A stretch of DNA of 64,000 nucleotides from Theobroma cacao (taxonomy: Eukaryota; Streptophyta; Magnoliopsida; Malvales; Malvaceae), in the NCBI RefSeq assembly GCF_000208745.1, contig NC_030851.1:40697662-40761661 (forward strand), read 5' to 3'. Positions 24,808 to 42,178 of the stretch are shown here, piece after piece (within the stretch, counting starts at the first letter, position 1; each line of letters starts with the position of its first letter). The position numbers were made by a program, and so were the translations under genes. The notes beneath the pieces were generated by a model, which searched no databases, was not told where the DNA came from, and saw only the letters and a list, made by a program, of their open reading frames with translations.

Positions 24808-25186
24808 GTTAACGATTTCCTATTTCTATAAGGAAATAAGCCTAGTTACCTTAGAGGCTTGGGTTTGCCTCAAACCCAACCCTGAATGTGGTCTGCCTCA
24901 CTTCATATAAACAAAAGGAAGCCCTTTTCGTTATATTTTGGAGACTCCTCAAATTTGGTGATAGCAAATTTCACCGCTAACTGAAAATTTCGATCGCCGG
25001 AACTTTAATCCACCAGTGAAAAGCCGAGCCGCCGACACGTTTTAACCCGGCACGTGCGGCGCGAGTTGCGATCCCCCCAAATCAGGCAACACAAAAACCA
25101 AAGGAAATCCAATTTCACCGGTGAACTCCCTTTCCTTTGGCTCCAAAAGACGTTGAAGAAAAATAAAAGAAAAATCAGACGCTGAA

Positions 25187-25202
25187 AAACCCTAACCCTA
25201 AA
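25187..25202 (+). promoter_or_regulatory. Telo-box repeat upstream of the PRP4 kinase gene
   Basis: AAACCCTAACCCTAAA lies about 28 bases before the ATG at 25230, probably in the 5' leader. Telo-boxes with site II motifs mark plant genes expressed in dividing cells. Confidence 0.65.
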
Positions 25203-25229
25203 CCTAGATTTTCTTCCAATTAATTTTCG

Positions 25230-30490
<5,261 letters not shown>

Positions 30491-33400
30491 AACATGTTGC
30501 TGATTTTATGACTCCAGAAATGTGTTGCGCTAGATATTTGTACATTATGACCTAACTGATATTTAGATATCTAATCATTGGGAATTGTCTGTCTTTATCT
30601 TCTCTGTGCTGGACTAAGAGCTTTGGACACAGTTTCTGGCGTGGTTGAAGTCAAAAGGGTGATGTTTGGTCAGGAGTACACTTTACTGGCGATTCTTTCA
30701 GTGGAATGTACTTTTTCTATTGTAAGACAACTAGCCAAAGGCGTTTTTCTCTCTTGTAATCATTCTTGATTATGGCCATTGTGAAAATTTGTTATTATAT
30801 TTTCTCCTGCCGTACTTGTTGGAAAATAATGACAAAAATATATATTCAGTTTACTATGGGTTTATAGAACAAAATTTGTTCTTTAAACTAGGCAAGGTGA
30901 CTCTTCCTTTTTCCTTTTTGCCTTGTGTTTTAGTTTTACTGATCTTTTACGGTTGTTGGTTGCCTTTGCATTAATTATTTGTAATGCTTGCTGGTCCCAT
31001 TTCTTTTCGTGTTGCCAATTGTTTTTTTTTTCCCTATTTAATCAGAATTGTTTGGGCCCTGGGAAGTCTAATTTGATTTTTCATTCAGGATATCTGCTAC
31101 AGCTTTGAGGCAACCCTCCAGTGCTTAAATGCTTAAAAGGCACCCAGGAGAAGGTACCTTGGTTTGTTTATTAGGAGCTGTTTTGACACCCTAAAAATTG
31201 ATTATCTTGATTCTTTTTTGTTGTGATTTGCAAGAGAGATGTATTTTGATAGCTTCTGAGTGTGTTCCTACTGACATGCTTGTATAAGGATGATTGGGTT
31301 TTAATGCATGATGAGGAATGCTTGCTTCCATTCTTTCATAGTCTGCTTTCACCCGATTTTTTTGTTTTGTACCTTGTGTATGCTTTAATGGTTACTTGGT
31401 GATACATTTCTGTTGTGGTTGGTTTCTGCTCATTTAGGTAGCCTATATTTGAGTGCTTTTTATGTTTTTTTTTTTTTGTTTAAGTTCGTTTTACTTTTTC
31501 TAGAGATATGCATGTCCTAATGAAATTGCATTACATCTGATCCATGGTTCAATTATTCTGGGGGCACTTGCGCTGGTCGTCTAGGAGTCAGCTTGAAGGG
31601 AAAGTCCATCTCAGTGAGTAATCCCGTTCCTAGTTCCTCTGAATTAATTTGCAATCGTATCTTGTTGAAACCATAAATGTGTTAATGTGATTTTATTTTG
31701 TTATTTTGTTTTTAGGGTGTAAAACCTGTGCCTCCCACCTCTTGTAAGTATTTTTCAATATCATTATCTCAGCATTGTCTATATTGTGCGTTTTCAGGAA
31801 TGCTTGAGTGGTGTTCCTTACTTAAATGTTCTGGAAACTTGGTGTGACTCATGCTCTAAAATCTGTCTTATTAATTCTCAAAGCCAGACTCATCTCTCCA
31901 TAACTAGAGATTTTAACTTTGTACCTGTCTTATTTGCCCTCGAATTCTCATGAATTGGCTGAGCTAGTTTATTACTCATGGCTGAAAATCCTTCTGTAAA
32001 ACTTAGGTGGTGTACCAATAAAATTAGTGCTGCAAAGTCACAAGAGGCTCACCTACTTATTGTAGCTTTATTCCTTGTAAGGTCTTATTTTTTACTCATT
32101 AGGCTTGGAGAGATGATCTGGTTTTAGTTTATTGATTTTAATTTTAGTTCATAAATGAACAAGGAAATGTGTCTTTCAATTTTATCATCATGTTTCTGGT
32201 GCTTGTTAATTTTAGTCTATGATTTGTTCAATCTTTTTCCATTTGGGACCTTTTTAATTTCAAAGGTTGTCATTTAGAGTATTATTGATGAGTTTTAAAG
32301 TGCGTGATCTTCTTGAATGTGTTGCTGGGGATTTTTTCTAGCTTCTGGAAAAGCAACTTAGAATCCTAAGAGCCTAAGGGCAAGAGAATTCTCGAATTGA
32401 ATGTAGATGTCTTGCTGAGGCACTGTGGTGCACCTTAAGGGAAGGTAATAATAGTTAAGGTTCAATTTGATTGCTGAAAAGCTTTTTAAAACAAAGACTT
32501 TGTTTTTTCTGTTGCAAAAAAAATTGAAAAGGAAATTTTATTTACATATTCCCTTTATTTTCTTGTAAGGAACAGTATTGCAATATATTATTATTATCTA
32601 GGATTGCTATACAATCAGGTATGCATATAGGGTTGTGATGTGATGGGTTGGTTAATGCACACAGGCTGGCTTTTTGCGAGGCCCTCCCTATTTCAATGGA
32701 AAGGGGGAATTGCCATTTTCTTCTTTGTCACTTTAATGGAGTCTAACGTTCATTTCTTGTATCCCTCTTTGATTTCTTGTTCTTTATTATTTTTGTTTTC
32801 CTCTTTCCCTGTTTTTATCTTCCTTGTCTTACCTGTGGTTTCTGTACCTTTTTTTTTAAAAAAAAAATTATTTTCTGTACTTTGTTGATCTTGTAAACTT
32901 GTGAGATGGAAGCTAAATCTATGATGTGGATTTTAATTAGACAATGGTGGTCCGGGTTGGCTGGATGGGAAGCACTATTTCTTTTTGTTCTGTATGGTGC
33001 CTGATAGTTTAGATTGACCAGTGAGTACCGTGATTTCCTGTTTCCAATTATATGATGATAATTCGTATGACATTGATTTGCGTCTTTTACTATTTTTAAG
33101 TTGAATCCAAGTGTGAGTCCATCATTTCTTGTGTTACTTTATGGTTTAATATGTTGAAATGATAATTAAAAGTTTAGAGAACTGCACTATTAAAAGTGTC
33201 ATTATATTGCCCTTGGTTTGATTACATGTTATCGGGTGTCTGATGGATCATTTGACTGTCAGTATAATCTTTTTAGGTGGGGTGGGTGTGGAATCAGGAT
33301 ACATGGTGGGTGTAGGGTGGTTTTAGGTTAGTTTAAACTTTGAGAAGCAGCTTAGTTTATATTAGTTGGAGTTCTTGCTGCTGTGAGGTTGTGATGTATG

Positions 33401-34769
33401 CCAACCTGAATGAGCTGAAATTCATCTCACCCTCGCATTCATGGCACTCTCCTTTGAGAAAAGGTTACTGAATTGATTATCCTGTCATTGTGGGTAATTG
33501 CCTTTGTATTGTTGCGTATAAGTTTACAATTTTGTACTTGTATACGATCTAGATCATTAATATCTTATTATTTTGAAAGCAATAATGGTGTTGTAAATCA
33601 TACTGTTAGTATGAGTTCATCAGAAATCATACTGTCACGATCCTATTTTATTGTTTGTTTGTTTGTTTTTTCTTAATCCAATTGTGAATCAATGCATAAC
33701 GCGGTTTCAGCACATCAAGCTTAAAAGTCATTGTCTTAAAGCCTTAGACTTCTAATTTGCATAGCTTTGTGGTAGCCTGTCCAATCATAACGTAATCGTA
33801 TTGTATTAAATAAACATGAATACGATGACTGTTGAAAACGGATGGATGATATTCTTACAACACGATAAATTTGTATGAGCTAGATAAATTATATTATACG
33901 AATTGGTATAATAATATAATTAATTATGAGGTTAAATGTGTCATATGTGGTTCAAAGATAAAATCGTTTAAGTACATAATTAACTGTAATTTCTCTTTCT
34001 CTAATCTAAAGACCACCAAAATTAAAAAGGACAAAAGAACCCTGCTGCCCTCGGCATGGGCTTTAGATCAATAATAATAATAATGCGAAGAGAGCTGGAT
34101 GGAGATGGAGGCGTCAATCAGTATTTCTACCATATGAACTTGTCTTTGGTCATCAAAGCAAATAAAGTTAATGATGGTTTATGAGACGATAACCTGGATG
34201 GAGCACCTATTTTAATCTGTACGTTTCTGACTTCGTTGCCCTGGGAAATCATTAAGAAGCTTCTCGTGGTCCATAGACATCCCACGCTCCCCGGCCCCTT
34301 GTGCCACGCACGCTTTGGTTGTAAATTTAGCTCTGGTAAGCATGTTAATGGCACCTGTAGCAATAATTGTGGTCAATGCCGATTGTTCTTCACGTCCCTG
34401 ACCTGCGTCTGTTCTAACAAAAACTGGGGCATAAAGAGTCAGTTCCGGCGCCCACTTCCTGGAAATTGATGGCCCAACCGTGTCTCTACTCTGTGTTTCT
34501 CGGTTTCTCATATGGTTTTTCCTGGCAAATTACCACCCTTCTGCTATTCTTTCAAATAGACTTAGCATGTAAGAAATCTCACCAAAACACGTAAACAATA
34601 CCATAAAGACCACGCTGTCGTCTGTCTGTCTGTCTCGCGTCAGCACAGAAAGGTTGAAACAAGCCTTACCTTGTTTGTTCTCTTCTGTCTGTTAGAGGCC
34701 TCGCAGAGAGAGAGAGAGACTGATTCAACAGTTTGTTCATCCATCAGTCACAAAAGGAGCAGGCTTATT
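30491..34769. other. Long region after the PRP4 kinase gene, no coding gene found
   Basis: About 4.3 kb. T-rich and intron-like in composition, with many short open frames but none with a domain. The first few hundred bases are the kinase 3' UTR. Two good splice-site pairs near 31.6-31.7 kb suggest a spliced noncoding transcript or long 3' UTR. The segment from about 34,640 is the promoter and leader of the IST1-like gene, with a GAGAGAGAGAGAGA tract at about 34,703. Confidence 0.5.
31584..31743 (+). ncRNA. Possible noncoding spliced exons
   Basis: Acceptor tctag before about 31,585, exon to 31,613, strong donor GTGAGT at 31,614, T-rich tract and TAG acceptor ending at 31,715, a 28-base exon 31,716-31,743, then consensus donor GTAAGT. 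The intron would be 102 bases, normal for plants. No long open frame crosses it. It may be a spliced 3' UTR of the PRP4 kinase or a separate RNA. Splice motifs are seen; transcription is inferred. Confidence 0.3.
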
Positions 34770-36872
34770 ATGGGGAAGAAGCTTGATGCCCTGCTTGGAA
34801 GAGCCTTCAAACCATCCAAGTTCAAGTCACTTATCAGCCTTGCCATTTCTCGTCTTGCTGTTTTCAAGAACAAGCATCAGTCCCGTTGCAACCAGGCTCG
34901 CTCTGATGTCGTGCAGATGCTTGAACTTGGCCAACATGATCGGGCTCTTCTTCGAGTAAGATTTGATCTACATTCTTTGTTTTTTCTGTTTTCTAGTTTC
35001 GAGCTAAACTCTGGGTTTCTTTTTGGGACAGGTTGAGCAGGTGATCAAGGAGCAAAACATGTTGGACGTGTTTGTTATGCTGGAAGGGTATTGTAATCTC
35101 GTCATCGAAAGGGTCCATCTCATCGAGCAAGACAGGTTAGTTTTGTTGATCATTTTTCCTGTTTTTTCCTGTCAGAGTTCTTGATAACCCTGGAATTGTA
35201 TTTTTTTTGCAGGGTATGCCCTGACGAGCTTCAGGAGGCAATATCTGGCTTGCTCTTTGCATCTTCGAGGTGTGGGGATTTCCCCGAGCTTCAAGAGATT
35301 CGTGGGGTTTTCATGTCTCGCTATGGCAAAGAATTCGCTGCTCGTGCCATCGAGTTGCGCAACAACTGTGGAGTGAACACTAAGGTAAAAGAATCTTGAT
35401 TCGGATTATCAAATTGGATAGGATCAGAAGTTGTATGCTTAGTCAATCTCCCACCAACCCCCCATCACCCCAACACAAGAAAGAAGATTCTAATAGTCCC
35501 TTCTAATAAGACCTGAAAAATTTTTAATTGGCACTTTATAGTTTGGTTATCGGATATGTTAACATTCCTGAGATGAACCAGTTTTTCAAGTTTTAGTACT
35601 GATATGATTGCACTCGGTGGCAAGACATAGTGTATGTATTGGTGAAGAAGTACTAGGCTAGTCAGATAAACCAGAAAAGTAGAGGGAACCACTTCTGTTG
35701 CTGACGGAAGATGCTAAAATGATTAATTTGAGTTATGAATGGTTCTCACAGAATAAGGATATGAGATATGTGCATAAATGAACATAGTAATAAAAATCTC
35801 CTAGCTATTCTTTGTGAATTGTGTTTAGTTGAATTCTGCAGTATGCAATAACATGATCTTTGGGTCATACAGATTATACAAAAGCTGTCAACCAGACAAC
35901 CAGACTTGAAGAGTAGAAGGGATGTTCTTAAGGAGATTGCTGCTGAGAATGGCATTGCTTTACAGTTCGAGGAGACCTCTGGTTCCAGTGAGGTATGCAA
36001 TTTACTATTGATGATCAACAGGCTTTGAGAAAAATCAGTTTTTGTTATATGCTGAAAATATAGAAATGAAAACTCATGGCATGGCTATTGTGTTATTGAT
36101 ACAGGAAAATTTGGACGGAAGCAAGAAGCAAAGCCAGCCCAAGCTAGACACATCAGCTAAGGCAGGTGGCATTGGAGGAGATGATGATGAGTTCACTGAT
36201 TCAATGAAAGGAAGGAAAAAGTACAGGGATGTGGCTGATGCAGCTCAAGCAGCATTTGAGTCAGCTGCTTATGCTGCAGCAGCTGCAAGAGCAGCTGTGG
36301 AACTCTCTCGGTCTGATTCTCATGATCCTGATGATCAGAACAGTCCCAATAGTCAAGGAAAAAGAGTGTCTGACAGACATGAATCTAATTCTAAATATAA
36401 GCAAACTCATCCTGGTGGTCAAGCAGAGGGGTTGAATCAGAACAAGAAGACACCAGAAATCTCAAGTCCTTCAAGTGAAGGTTCCGCAGAAGGAACCCTG
36501 GACCTTAGGACAATGTCCTTGGACGAAGTGGACCCAATCAAGCTATTGGAAAAGGAAGTAGTTATTCATGAGAGTGACGATGAAACCTATGATTCCCATG
36601 ATTTGAGTTTTGATATGAACACAAGGAAGCTAAAAGACAAGGTCCAAGATACAGATAAGGATGATGAGCCCTCAGAAAAAACTGGACTGACATTTCAGTA
36701 CTCATCAAATAAGCAAATCCCTTCAAGCCTTCGTGCCGGCCTGAAGGTGGAGACTGAAACTGAGAACCCCACAGCACATGCAGCCAAAAGTTCTGAGATG
36801 AAAGGTAAACAACACTTTACCATAAACAAGGGGCCTTTTTCTGTGAGGACTAGACAAGTGCGGGGTTACTGA
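34770..36872 (+). CDS. ISTL: IST1-like protein (ESCRT-III-associated, Vps4 regulator)
   Basis: IST1-family protein of the ESCRT pathway. It binds Vps4/LIP5 and tunes multivesicular-body sorting at endosomes. Exons: 34770-34955, 35032-35135, 35213-35384, 35873-35992, 36105-36872; all in frame, 449 residues. The Ist1 helical domain covers about residues 5-185: a basic first helix (KPSKFKSLISLAISRLAVFKNK), the R..QARSDVVQMLELGQHDRAL core, YCNLVIERVHLIEQ, CPDELQEAISGLLFASSRCGDFPEL and GVNTKIIQKL. The long C-terminal half is polar and acidic with an Ala-rich segment (about DVADAAQAAFESAAYAAAAA), as in plant ISTLs of this subgroup. It converges on HOP2. The ATG follows a GA-rich leader. Confidence 0.94.
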
Positions 36873-37634
36873 AGAGCATGGGTATATTAAATGTTTGTAA
36901 GTTTGGTGAGTTGCATGATAGCATTGGTTGAATCTGCAGGTTGGTTTTTGTTCTTTGATTTGTTTTTGTTAATTTTTGTAAGATGTAACTCAATGTAATT
37001 GTCTTGTAATGATTTTGAAAGTTTTTGTGAAGCGAAAATTTTGGAGAAACATGTAAAGTTCCTAAAGATAATACGGACCTACAATCAAAATATGGATAAT
37101 CCCCAAGGCTTAGACTCTCTAAAACCAGAATTCAAGCACTGCTTGAACAAGCTTAATGAATATAGCAGGCAAAGGCACAAAGGAATAAAGGTGCATTTCA
37201 TGGGAATGAATTTGCAGCCTCAACTAATGTGATAAAAATTGTCGATTTACTTAGTGGAAACATTAATTCATTTCTCTGTAATGTAAGTTAAAAACATCAT
37301 TCATCTATATAGGCAAATGCATATGCATCCACAGGCAAAAAAGTAGATCAATTAAGGGTTACGGTTACAAACTGTGATCTAATATGTAGCTCATAGAACA
37401 ATGCTTTGGCTTGTAATATTGTTCAAAGGTAATTCTATTAAAACTAGTATCATCCACCATTTTATATCGTGACAAAACATTGGCATGTAATGCTTATGAA
37501 ATGTGAAACTCACTCTGTAGGATCCAGAAGTAAAGATTTAGATCTAACAACGACGAAAAATCTACAAATATCTGGAACTAATTTCTCTCTAGGGAAATGC
37601 CAAAATCTATGTCTGAGTTGATGAACGAGTTAAG
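36873..37634. other. Convergent 3' regions of ISTL and HOP2
   Basis: About 760 bases between two stop codons on opposite strands; no coding exon seen, presumably the two 3' UTRs. Confidence 0.6.
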
Positions 37635-39140
37635 TTACTGGCCTCTGGCCCGCTTCTTCCCATGCTGAAGGAGCTCCGAGAATGATTGCAAATTCACACC
37701 AACATCTTCATCATATTCAATTCCCAGTTCCTCCTGCGAACATTAAACACTGTCAGAGAGAACCTTTATGACGCCATATGTGCGTTCTTGCCAACAGAAT
37801 GACATTTTCGAACCTTGAATTCCTTTAGATCCTTAGGTGAGTTCTCAGTGATAGCATCCCAGAGATCCTTGAACATCCTTTTACGCCTTCTCCACTGGCT
37901 CATTTTCTCTGAATAGATGGCTTCAACTGCCCTTTTTTCCTCTGGCCTAACCAGGGTAACTCCTCCACGCAATTTAACTAATTTGTCCTCCATTTCCTTG
38001 ACCTGATGCATAATAAATAACGTAAAAAATTTTCCCACTTGTTTGGGTTAAAACATTTCTGCAGCTAATCTTTACAAAGTGAAAGGAAAAGCTTCCATAA
38101 TTTAGCCATAACCCTTACCTCTTTCCTCAGTTTTTCTTCCTTGTCATATATCTGTTCCAGTGTTAAATTTGACTGCAAAATTTTAATTTCTGCAACAACA
38201 GTATACATCCGTGCTTGCATAACTCAATTCGAGAACATTCACATAACCAAAAGGATTAGAATCTAAAGACCAGTGCTGACATGTTAGAAAGAGTATCTGC
38301 TACCCCTTCAGCAAGAACAATAATCTGATGTTCAAGGATTATTACCTCCCTCAACCCCAGTGATTGCTTTCTTTTGTTGTTCGAGCTGTTCCTGCAGTTT
38401 GGCATTCTCTTCCTTCATAGAAGCAAGCTCTTCATTGTTGGGGATATTGAACTGGTCTTGACGGGCAAGGTATATCTTCTGCTTACCATACTCTTTGAAT
38501 GAAATCTTCCCGCTATCAGCAAGTGTATCCAGTGTTTTTTGAATGGATGCCTTTTTGAGGTTAAACTTTTGCAGAGAATCAGCCACGTTTTGAGAATTTA
38601 AAGGCCGATTTTGCTAGTTTAGAAAAACCAAAAAAAAAAAAAAAATAATAACAAACCCAAGTTAGGTTTACTACAGCTGAAGGACCTAAATATCAAAAAA
38701 CAGAAAAATTCTCCGTTTGGTTGCCAAGAAAATGAAACAAGAAGAAGAAAAGAAGAGGTGAGTGAGGCAGGAAAAAATCACGAAAACAATGACCTTAATG
38801 CAATCTTGTTAGAGAAATCTAAGCTTTAATCGGTTTCCTCTAGCAATCAGTTTATTTAAACCTAATTGAAACCAGAACAAGTAACGCAAGATTTTGAATA
38901 GGAATCTGCAAACGAAAGAAGAAAAAGAAGAAGCTTACCTCGTTCACGTAGTTGAGCACGATTGCTGCATATTAAAATTAGAAAAAGGATAAACGTAAGA
39001 GGCAAGCTTTGATCAATGAGGATAATATAAGGGGAGAAATTATAATTGAAAATCAGCGTCGGAAATCAGCAAAGAGGCTTTCGACGGAGAGAGAGAGAGT
39101 CGGCGGTGATACCTTCGGCGCTATCGGATTTCGGAGCCAT
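37635..39140 (-). CDS. HOP2: HOP2 meiotic recombination protein (TBPIP/Hop2 family)
   Basis: Partner of MND1. In meiosis the HOP2-MND1 complex stimulates RAD51/DMC1 strand invasion and prevents non-homologous pairing. Minus-strand exons: 39140-39113, 38964-38939, 38613-38346, 38189-38119, 38002-37814, 37733-37635; all joins in frame, 226 residues, the same length as I recall for the Arabidopsis protein. Order: N-terminal winged-helix DNA-binding domain (about 10-75, EAIVLNYVNEQNRPLNSQNV then GKISFKEYGKQKIY), a leucine-zipper-like coiled coil (about 80-150, rich in EELxxMKEENAKLQEQL), and the C-terminal WRRRKRMFKDLWDAI segment with a basic tail. Its start faces the plastid membrane-protein gene across 271 bases. 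Confidence 0.96.
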
Positions 39141-39411
39141 CGATCGGAGAATTTTCAATTCAAATGCGCGGGAAAGTCGATGTCCTCTGAGATATTTGTT
39201 TTGCCTCGAAATGGAGGAGCGTTGGGCAAAATAAGGTAGTAGTAGGATTTAAAACGACGCCGCATGACATTCTTGAATAAAAAAAAAAATTACACCAAAG
39301 GCGGAAATTTGCCTGGTCAGTGTGGATGATGGGTGAACCACGTATGACAAACTCAGCCCCAATTTCATCAGCTAAGCAAGGAGATGAAGAGGAAGTGAAA
39401 CGGTGAAGGAC
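39141..39411. promoter_or_regulatory. Shared divergent promoter of HOP2 and the plastid membrane-protein gene
   Basis: Only 271 bases separate the two start codons, so both 5' leaders and core promoters must fit here. It includes a poly-A tract at about 39,280 and no clear TATA box. Shared regulation is inferred from spacing only. Confidence 0.55.
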
Positions 39412-40967
39412 ATGGCTTTGATAGCAACTCAAGCTTTGCTCTGCAACACCCATGGCACGTTTCTTCCAGGACCCAGACCTAGATCTTTCGATTCCGACCC
39501 TTCTTCACTCTCTCGTCACCACCTCTATTATTGCAAACATCCCGGAAAAACATGGCCTGCAATCTCCTTTTCTATCCCCACGAACCCAACGTCCCAACAT
39601 TCGACGGCCCCCGTATGCCGCGAGTCTCGCCGCAAGTCCACCGCTGTGAGTCCCGCCTCGGAAGAAGGCGACGGTGATAGTCTGCGGCGAGTCTTTCAGG
39701 TGGCTCTCTGGACCGCTGAGGCTGTTTACATCTCGTGGCTCTTTTTGCTGCCTTATGCTCCTGTATGCATTGCTACTTCTTTTTCTTTTCTCAGCTTCTC
39801 TTCATTTCTTACAAACAAAAAGATTGATGGTCAATTTCTCTTTTTCTTTTTTGGAGTTTACCAGGGAGATCCCGTATGGGCAATCAGTTCAGAGACAATT
39901 AACGCTCTCATCGGCCTTTCTCTCAATTTCCTCTTCATCTTGCCTTTGACGAATGCTGGTACACTCGACAGCTCCTTGGATTGCTATAGTATTTGGTTTT
40001 GCAAAGCAAAATTTTGTTTACATTTCTAGTCGGATTTGGACAAAAAAAATCTTTTTTTATTGTTTTCTTTCCATGATATGATTATCAATACAAACAATGA
40101 ACCTTTTTTGGCAGAGTAGTTGGCATTCGTCTGATTGATGCCCCAGTTCTTCACCCGGTAAGCATCACATCATATTTAGGTGAAGTGAAAGTTTTGTTCT
40201 TTCCCATGAAGGCTTATTCAATCTAATATATGTCAGATGTCTGAGGGATTGTTCAACTTTGTTATTGGGTGGACGCTAATGTTTGCTCCATTGTTGTATA
40301 CGGATTGCAAGAGAGACAGATACAAAGGTTCCCTTGATGTTCTTTGGGGTCTGCAGATGTTCCTTACAAACAGTATGCTTCCTTCCAAACTCTCAAGCTT
40401 ATGTTAATCCGATCACTTCACATTTGATTAGCAATTAAAATGTTTTACTGTTGCTTGTGCATCACTTTTGCGATTATACAATGGATCATCAACAGGATAT
40501 TATAGTTTATTTTTGAAGCAAATGCTTAATTCCTCCTTTATGTGATGCCAGCATTCTTAATTCCTTACATGGCAATCCGGCTGAATGAAGCTGATGCAGA
40601 CGGCCCTCCTAGCAAGCGCTCTCCACTAGGCTCTGTGATGACAAATGGTGCACCCGTGGTGGGATTGATTGGTGGTGCTGTATGTCTGTTATCTGCAATA
40701 TGGGCTCTCATTGGGCGAATGGATGGTGATTTTGGGAGCATAACAGATAGATGGCAGTTCCTGATAAGTTATTTGGGATCAGAAAGGCTGGCATATGCCT
40801 TCATTTGGGATATATGCTTTTACATAATCTTCCAGCCTTGGTTGATAGGTGAGAACCTACAAAATGTTCAGAAAAGCAGGGTACCTCTAGTAAATTACCT
40901 TAAATTTATCCCTGTGGTTGGCTTAGTTGCCTATCTTCTCTTTTTGGAGCTGGAGGAGGAAAAATAG
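39412..40967 (+). CDS. Plastid-targeted multi-pass membrane protein, function unknown
   Basis: I do not recognise a characterised family. Exons: 39412-39762, 39865-39958, 40117-40157, 40237-40372, 40552-40967; in frame, 345 residues. The first 75 or so residues are Ser/Thr/Pro/Arg-rich with almost no acid, typical of a chloroplast transit peptide. The rest has about seven hydrophobic spans: near AVYISWLFLLPYA, LIGLSLNFLFILPL, FNFVIGWTLMFAPLL, LQMFLTNTFLIPYM, VVGLIGGAVCLLSAIWAL, LAYAFIWDICFYIIFQPWLI and FIPVVGLVAYLLFLEL. The tail is acidic (ELEEEK). I see no catalytic motif, so envelope or thylakoid location is inferred. Exon 3 has tandem acceptors three bases apart (see findings). The frame extends three codons upstream only from GTG, so the ATG at 39412 is used. 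In Arabidopsis a transmembrane-protein locus beside PP2AA2 may be the counterpart. Confidence 0.88.
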
Positions 40968-41525
40968 TTTGATGCTACATACTGCAGCGATTTCTGACGG
41001 ATTCGAGTCTAGAAAAGCCTTATGAATCTTGATGTATGAAGAGGAGAAGTTTGTAGCTATCTTTTCTGTAAAAGAGAGCTAATGAAAACTGTCCCAATTT
41101 TTTTTCCATGGTGAGAATTCTTGAACAGAGATATGTAATTGACAATGAAGTTCTGATAAGAGAGGAAGCTTTCCTTGCTTCTGTTTCACTTTGTTAAGTA
41201 GTTAAATCAAAGAAGGAGAGAAGTCTCATTGTTGGAATGGTGTAATGTAGCCATTATGGGCTTCCTCATATATTGATTAAGAAAAATAAAATTAAACAGA
41301 GACAAAAGCAAATTGAGAAAATAAAAGTGACAGGAAAGTTTAGCTAAAATACAAGATTAAGAAGCTGATCAATGCTGCACAATGAGGCCATTCTACAGAG
41401 CTGATTGAAATGCAACAAATGCAGGCATAACGAGATCTCAATTGTAAATCAAAATCCAATAGCTGAAATATAACAAGCAGGCCAAAAAGAAGAAGAAAAG
41501 CCAGAGTATATCCTACATTGCACAT
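40968..41525. other. Convergent 3' regions of the membrane-protein gene and PSRP3
   Basis: About 560 bases without coding signal between stop codons on opposite strands; presumably 3' UTRs. Confidence 0.6.
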
Positions 41526-42178
41526 CTAGGAGAGGTTGCCACCACTTTGCTGCCATAGGTTGATGATGTCAGTGGCCTGATTAAGAAGGATAATCATCTT
41601 CTTCTGAGATATCCATGGCTTACTTTCTAGAGTGGCCTTGAGCTCTTCCCATGCATCTTTCCTTGGCCAAAAGAAATATGGACTTAGAGGAACAGTGCCA
41701 TGCCCAGGTATCACCTGATCAAGACCAAGCCCGATGTTCTTTTCCATCCATATGAATTTCAAAACCAGCCTCGACTTCTCAACCTGCTTCACTACCACCT
41801 TCTGCAAAATAGACAACAACTCGTTATATCAAGCAAAACACATAAACGCAAGAAAGCATCTGCAGGTGTAGCAGGTAGCTGTAGTAAGAGAAAGCAGGGG
41901 ATTTGAACCTCAGTTTCTGGAGAGGTCGTGACAGATGGTATTTCAGTTTCTGTGGATGTCTCAGCTGTGAGTGTCTCAGGGGCTGCTGAAGCAGTTAGTC
42001 TTTCAATTCTCGAAGTGGGTGTGATTCTTTTTGCCAGACCGGTCGATGACTGTCTCAAACCGGCCTTTGTCTTAAAGAAAATGGCGGTGTTGAATGATTT
42101 CAAGGCGGGTTTCTGATAAGGAAGTGAATGCCAAGTGAGAGTACTATTAACACTAGATTGAGTTGCCATGGATAACAT
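41526..42178 (-). CDS. PSRP3: Plastid-specific 30S ribosomal protein 3 (PSRP3/Ycf65 family)
   Basis: Nuclear-encoded small-subunit protein of the chloroplast ribosome (cS23), a cyanobacterial/Ycf65-type protein that supports plastid translation. Minus-strand exons: 42178-41909 and 41801-41526, joined in phase 0, 181 residues. Residues 1 to about 85 form a Ser/Thr-rich transit peptide and a variable acidic spacer. The conserved Ycf65 domain follows (about 90-178), with [33 protein letters not shown] and [17 protein letters not shown]. An in-frame second ATG at 42169 (MATQSS) is an equally plausible start. In Arabidopsis a PSRP3 locus lies between the Agenet gene and an ALMT gene, agreeing with the order here. 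Confidence 0.95.

Larger units (their letters stand above)
23921..25229. other. Intergenic with promoter of the PRP4 kinase gene
   Basis: No coding exon seen. It contains a family B AT-rich repeat at about 24,330-24,730, then a GC-richer promoter with site II and telo-box motifs leading to the PRP4 kinase start. Confidence 0.6.

Noticed and set aside
34127..34511. Overlapping open frames on both strands before the IST1-like gene
   Set aside because: No domain, conflicting frames and no splice partners; lies in the promoter region.
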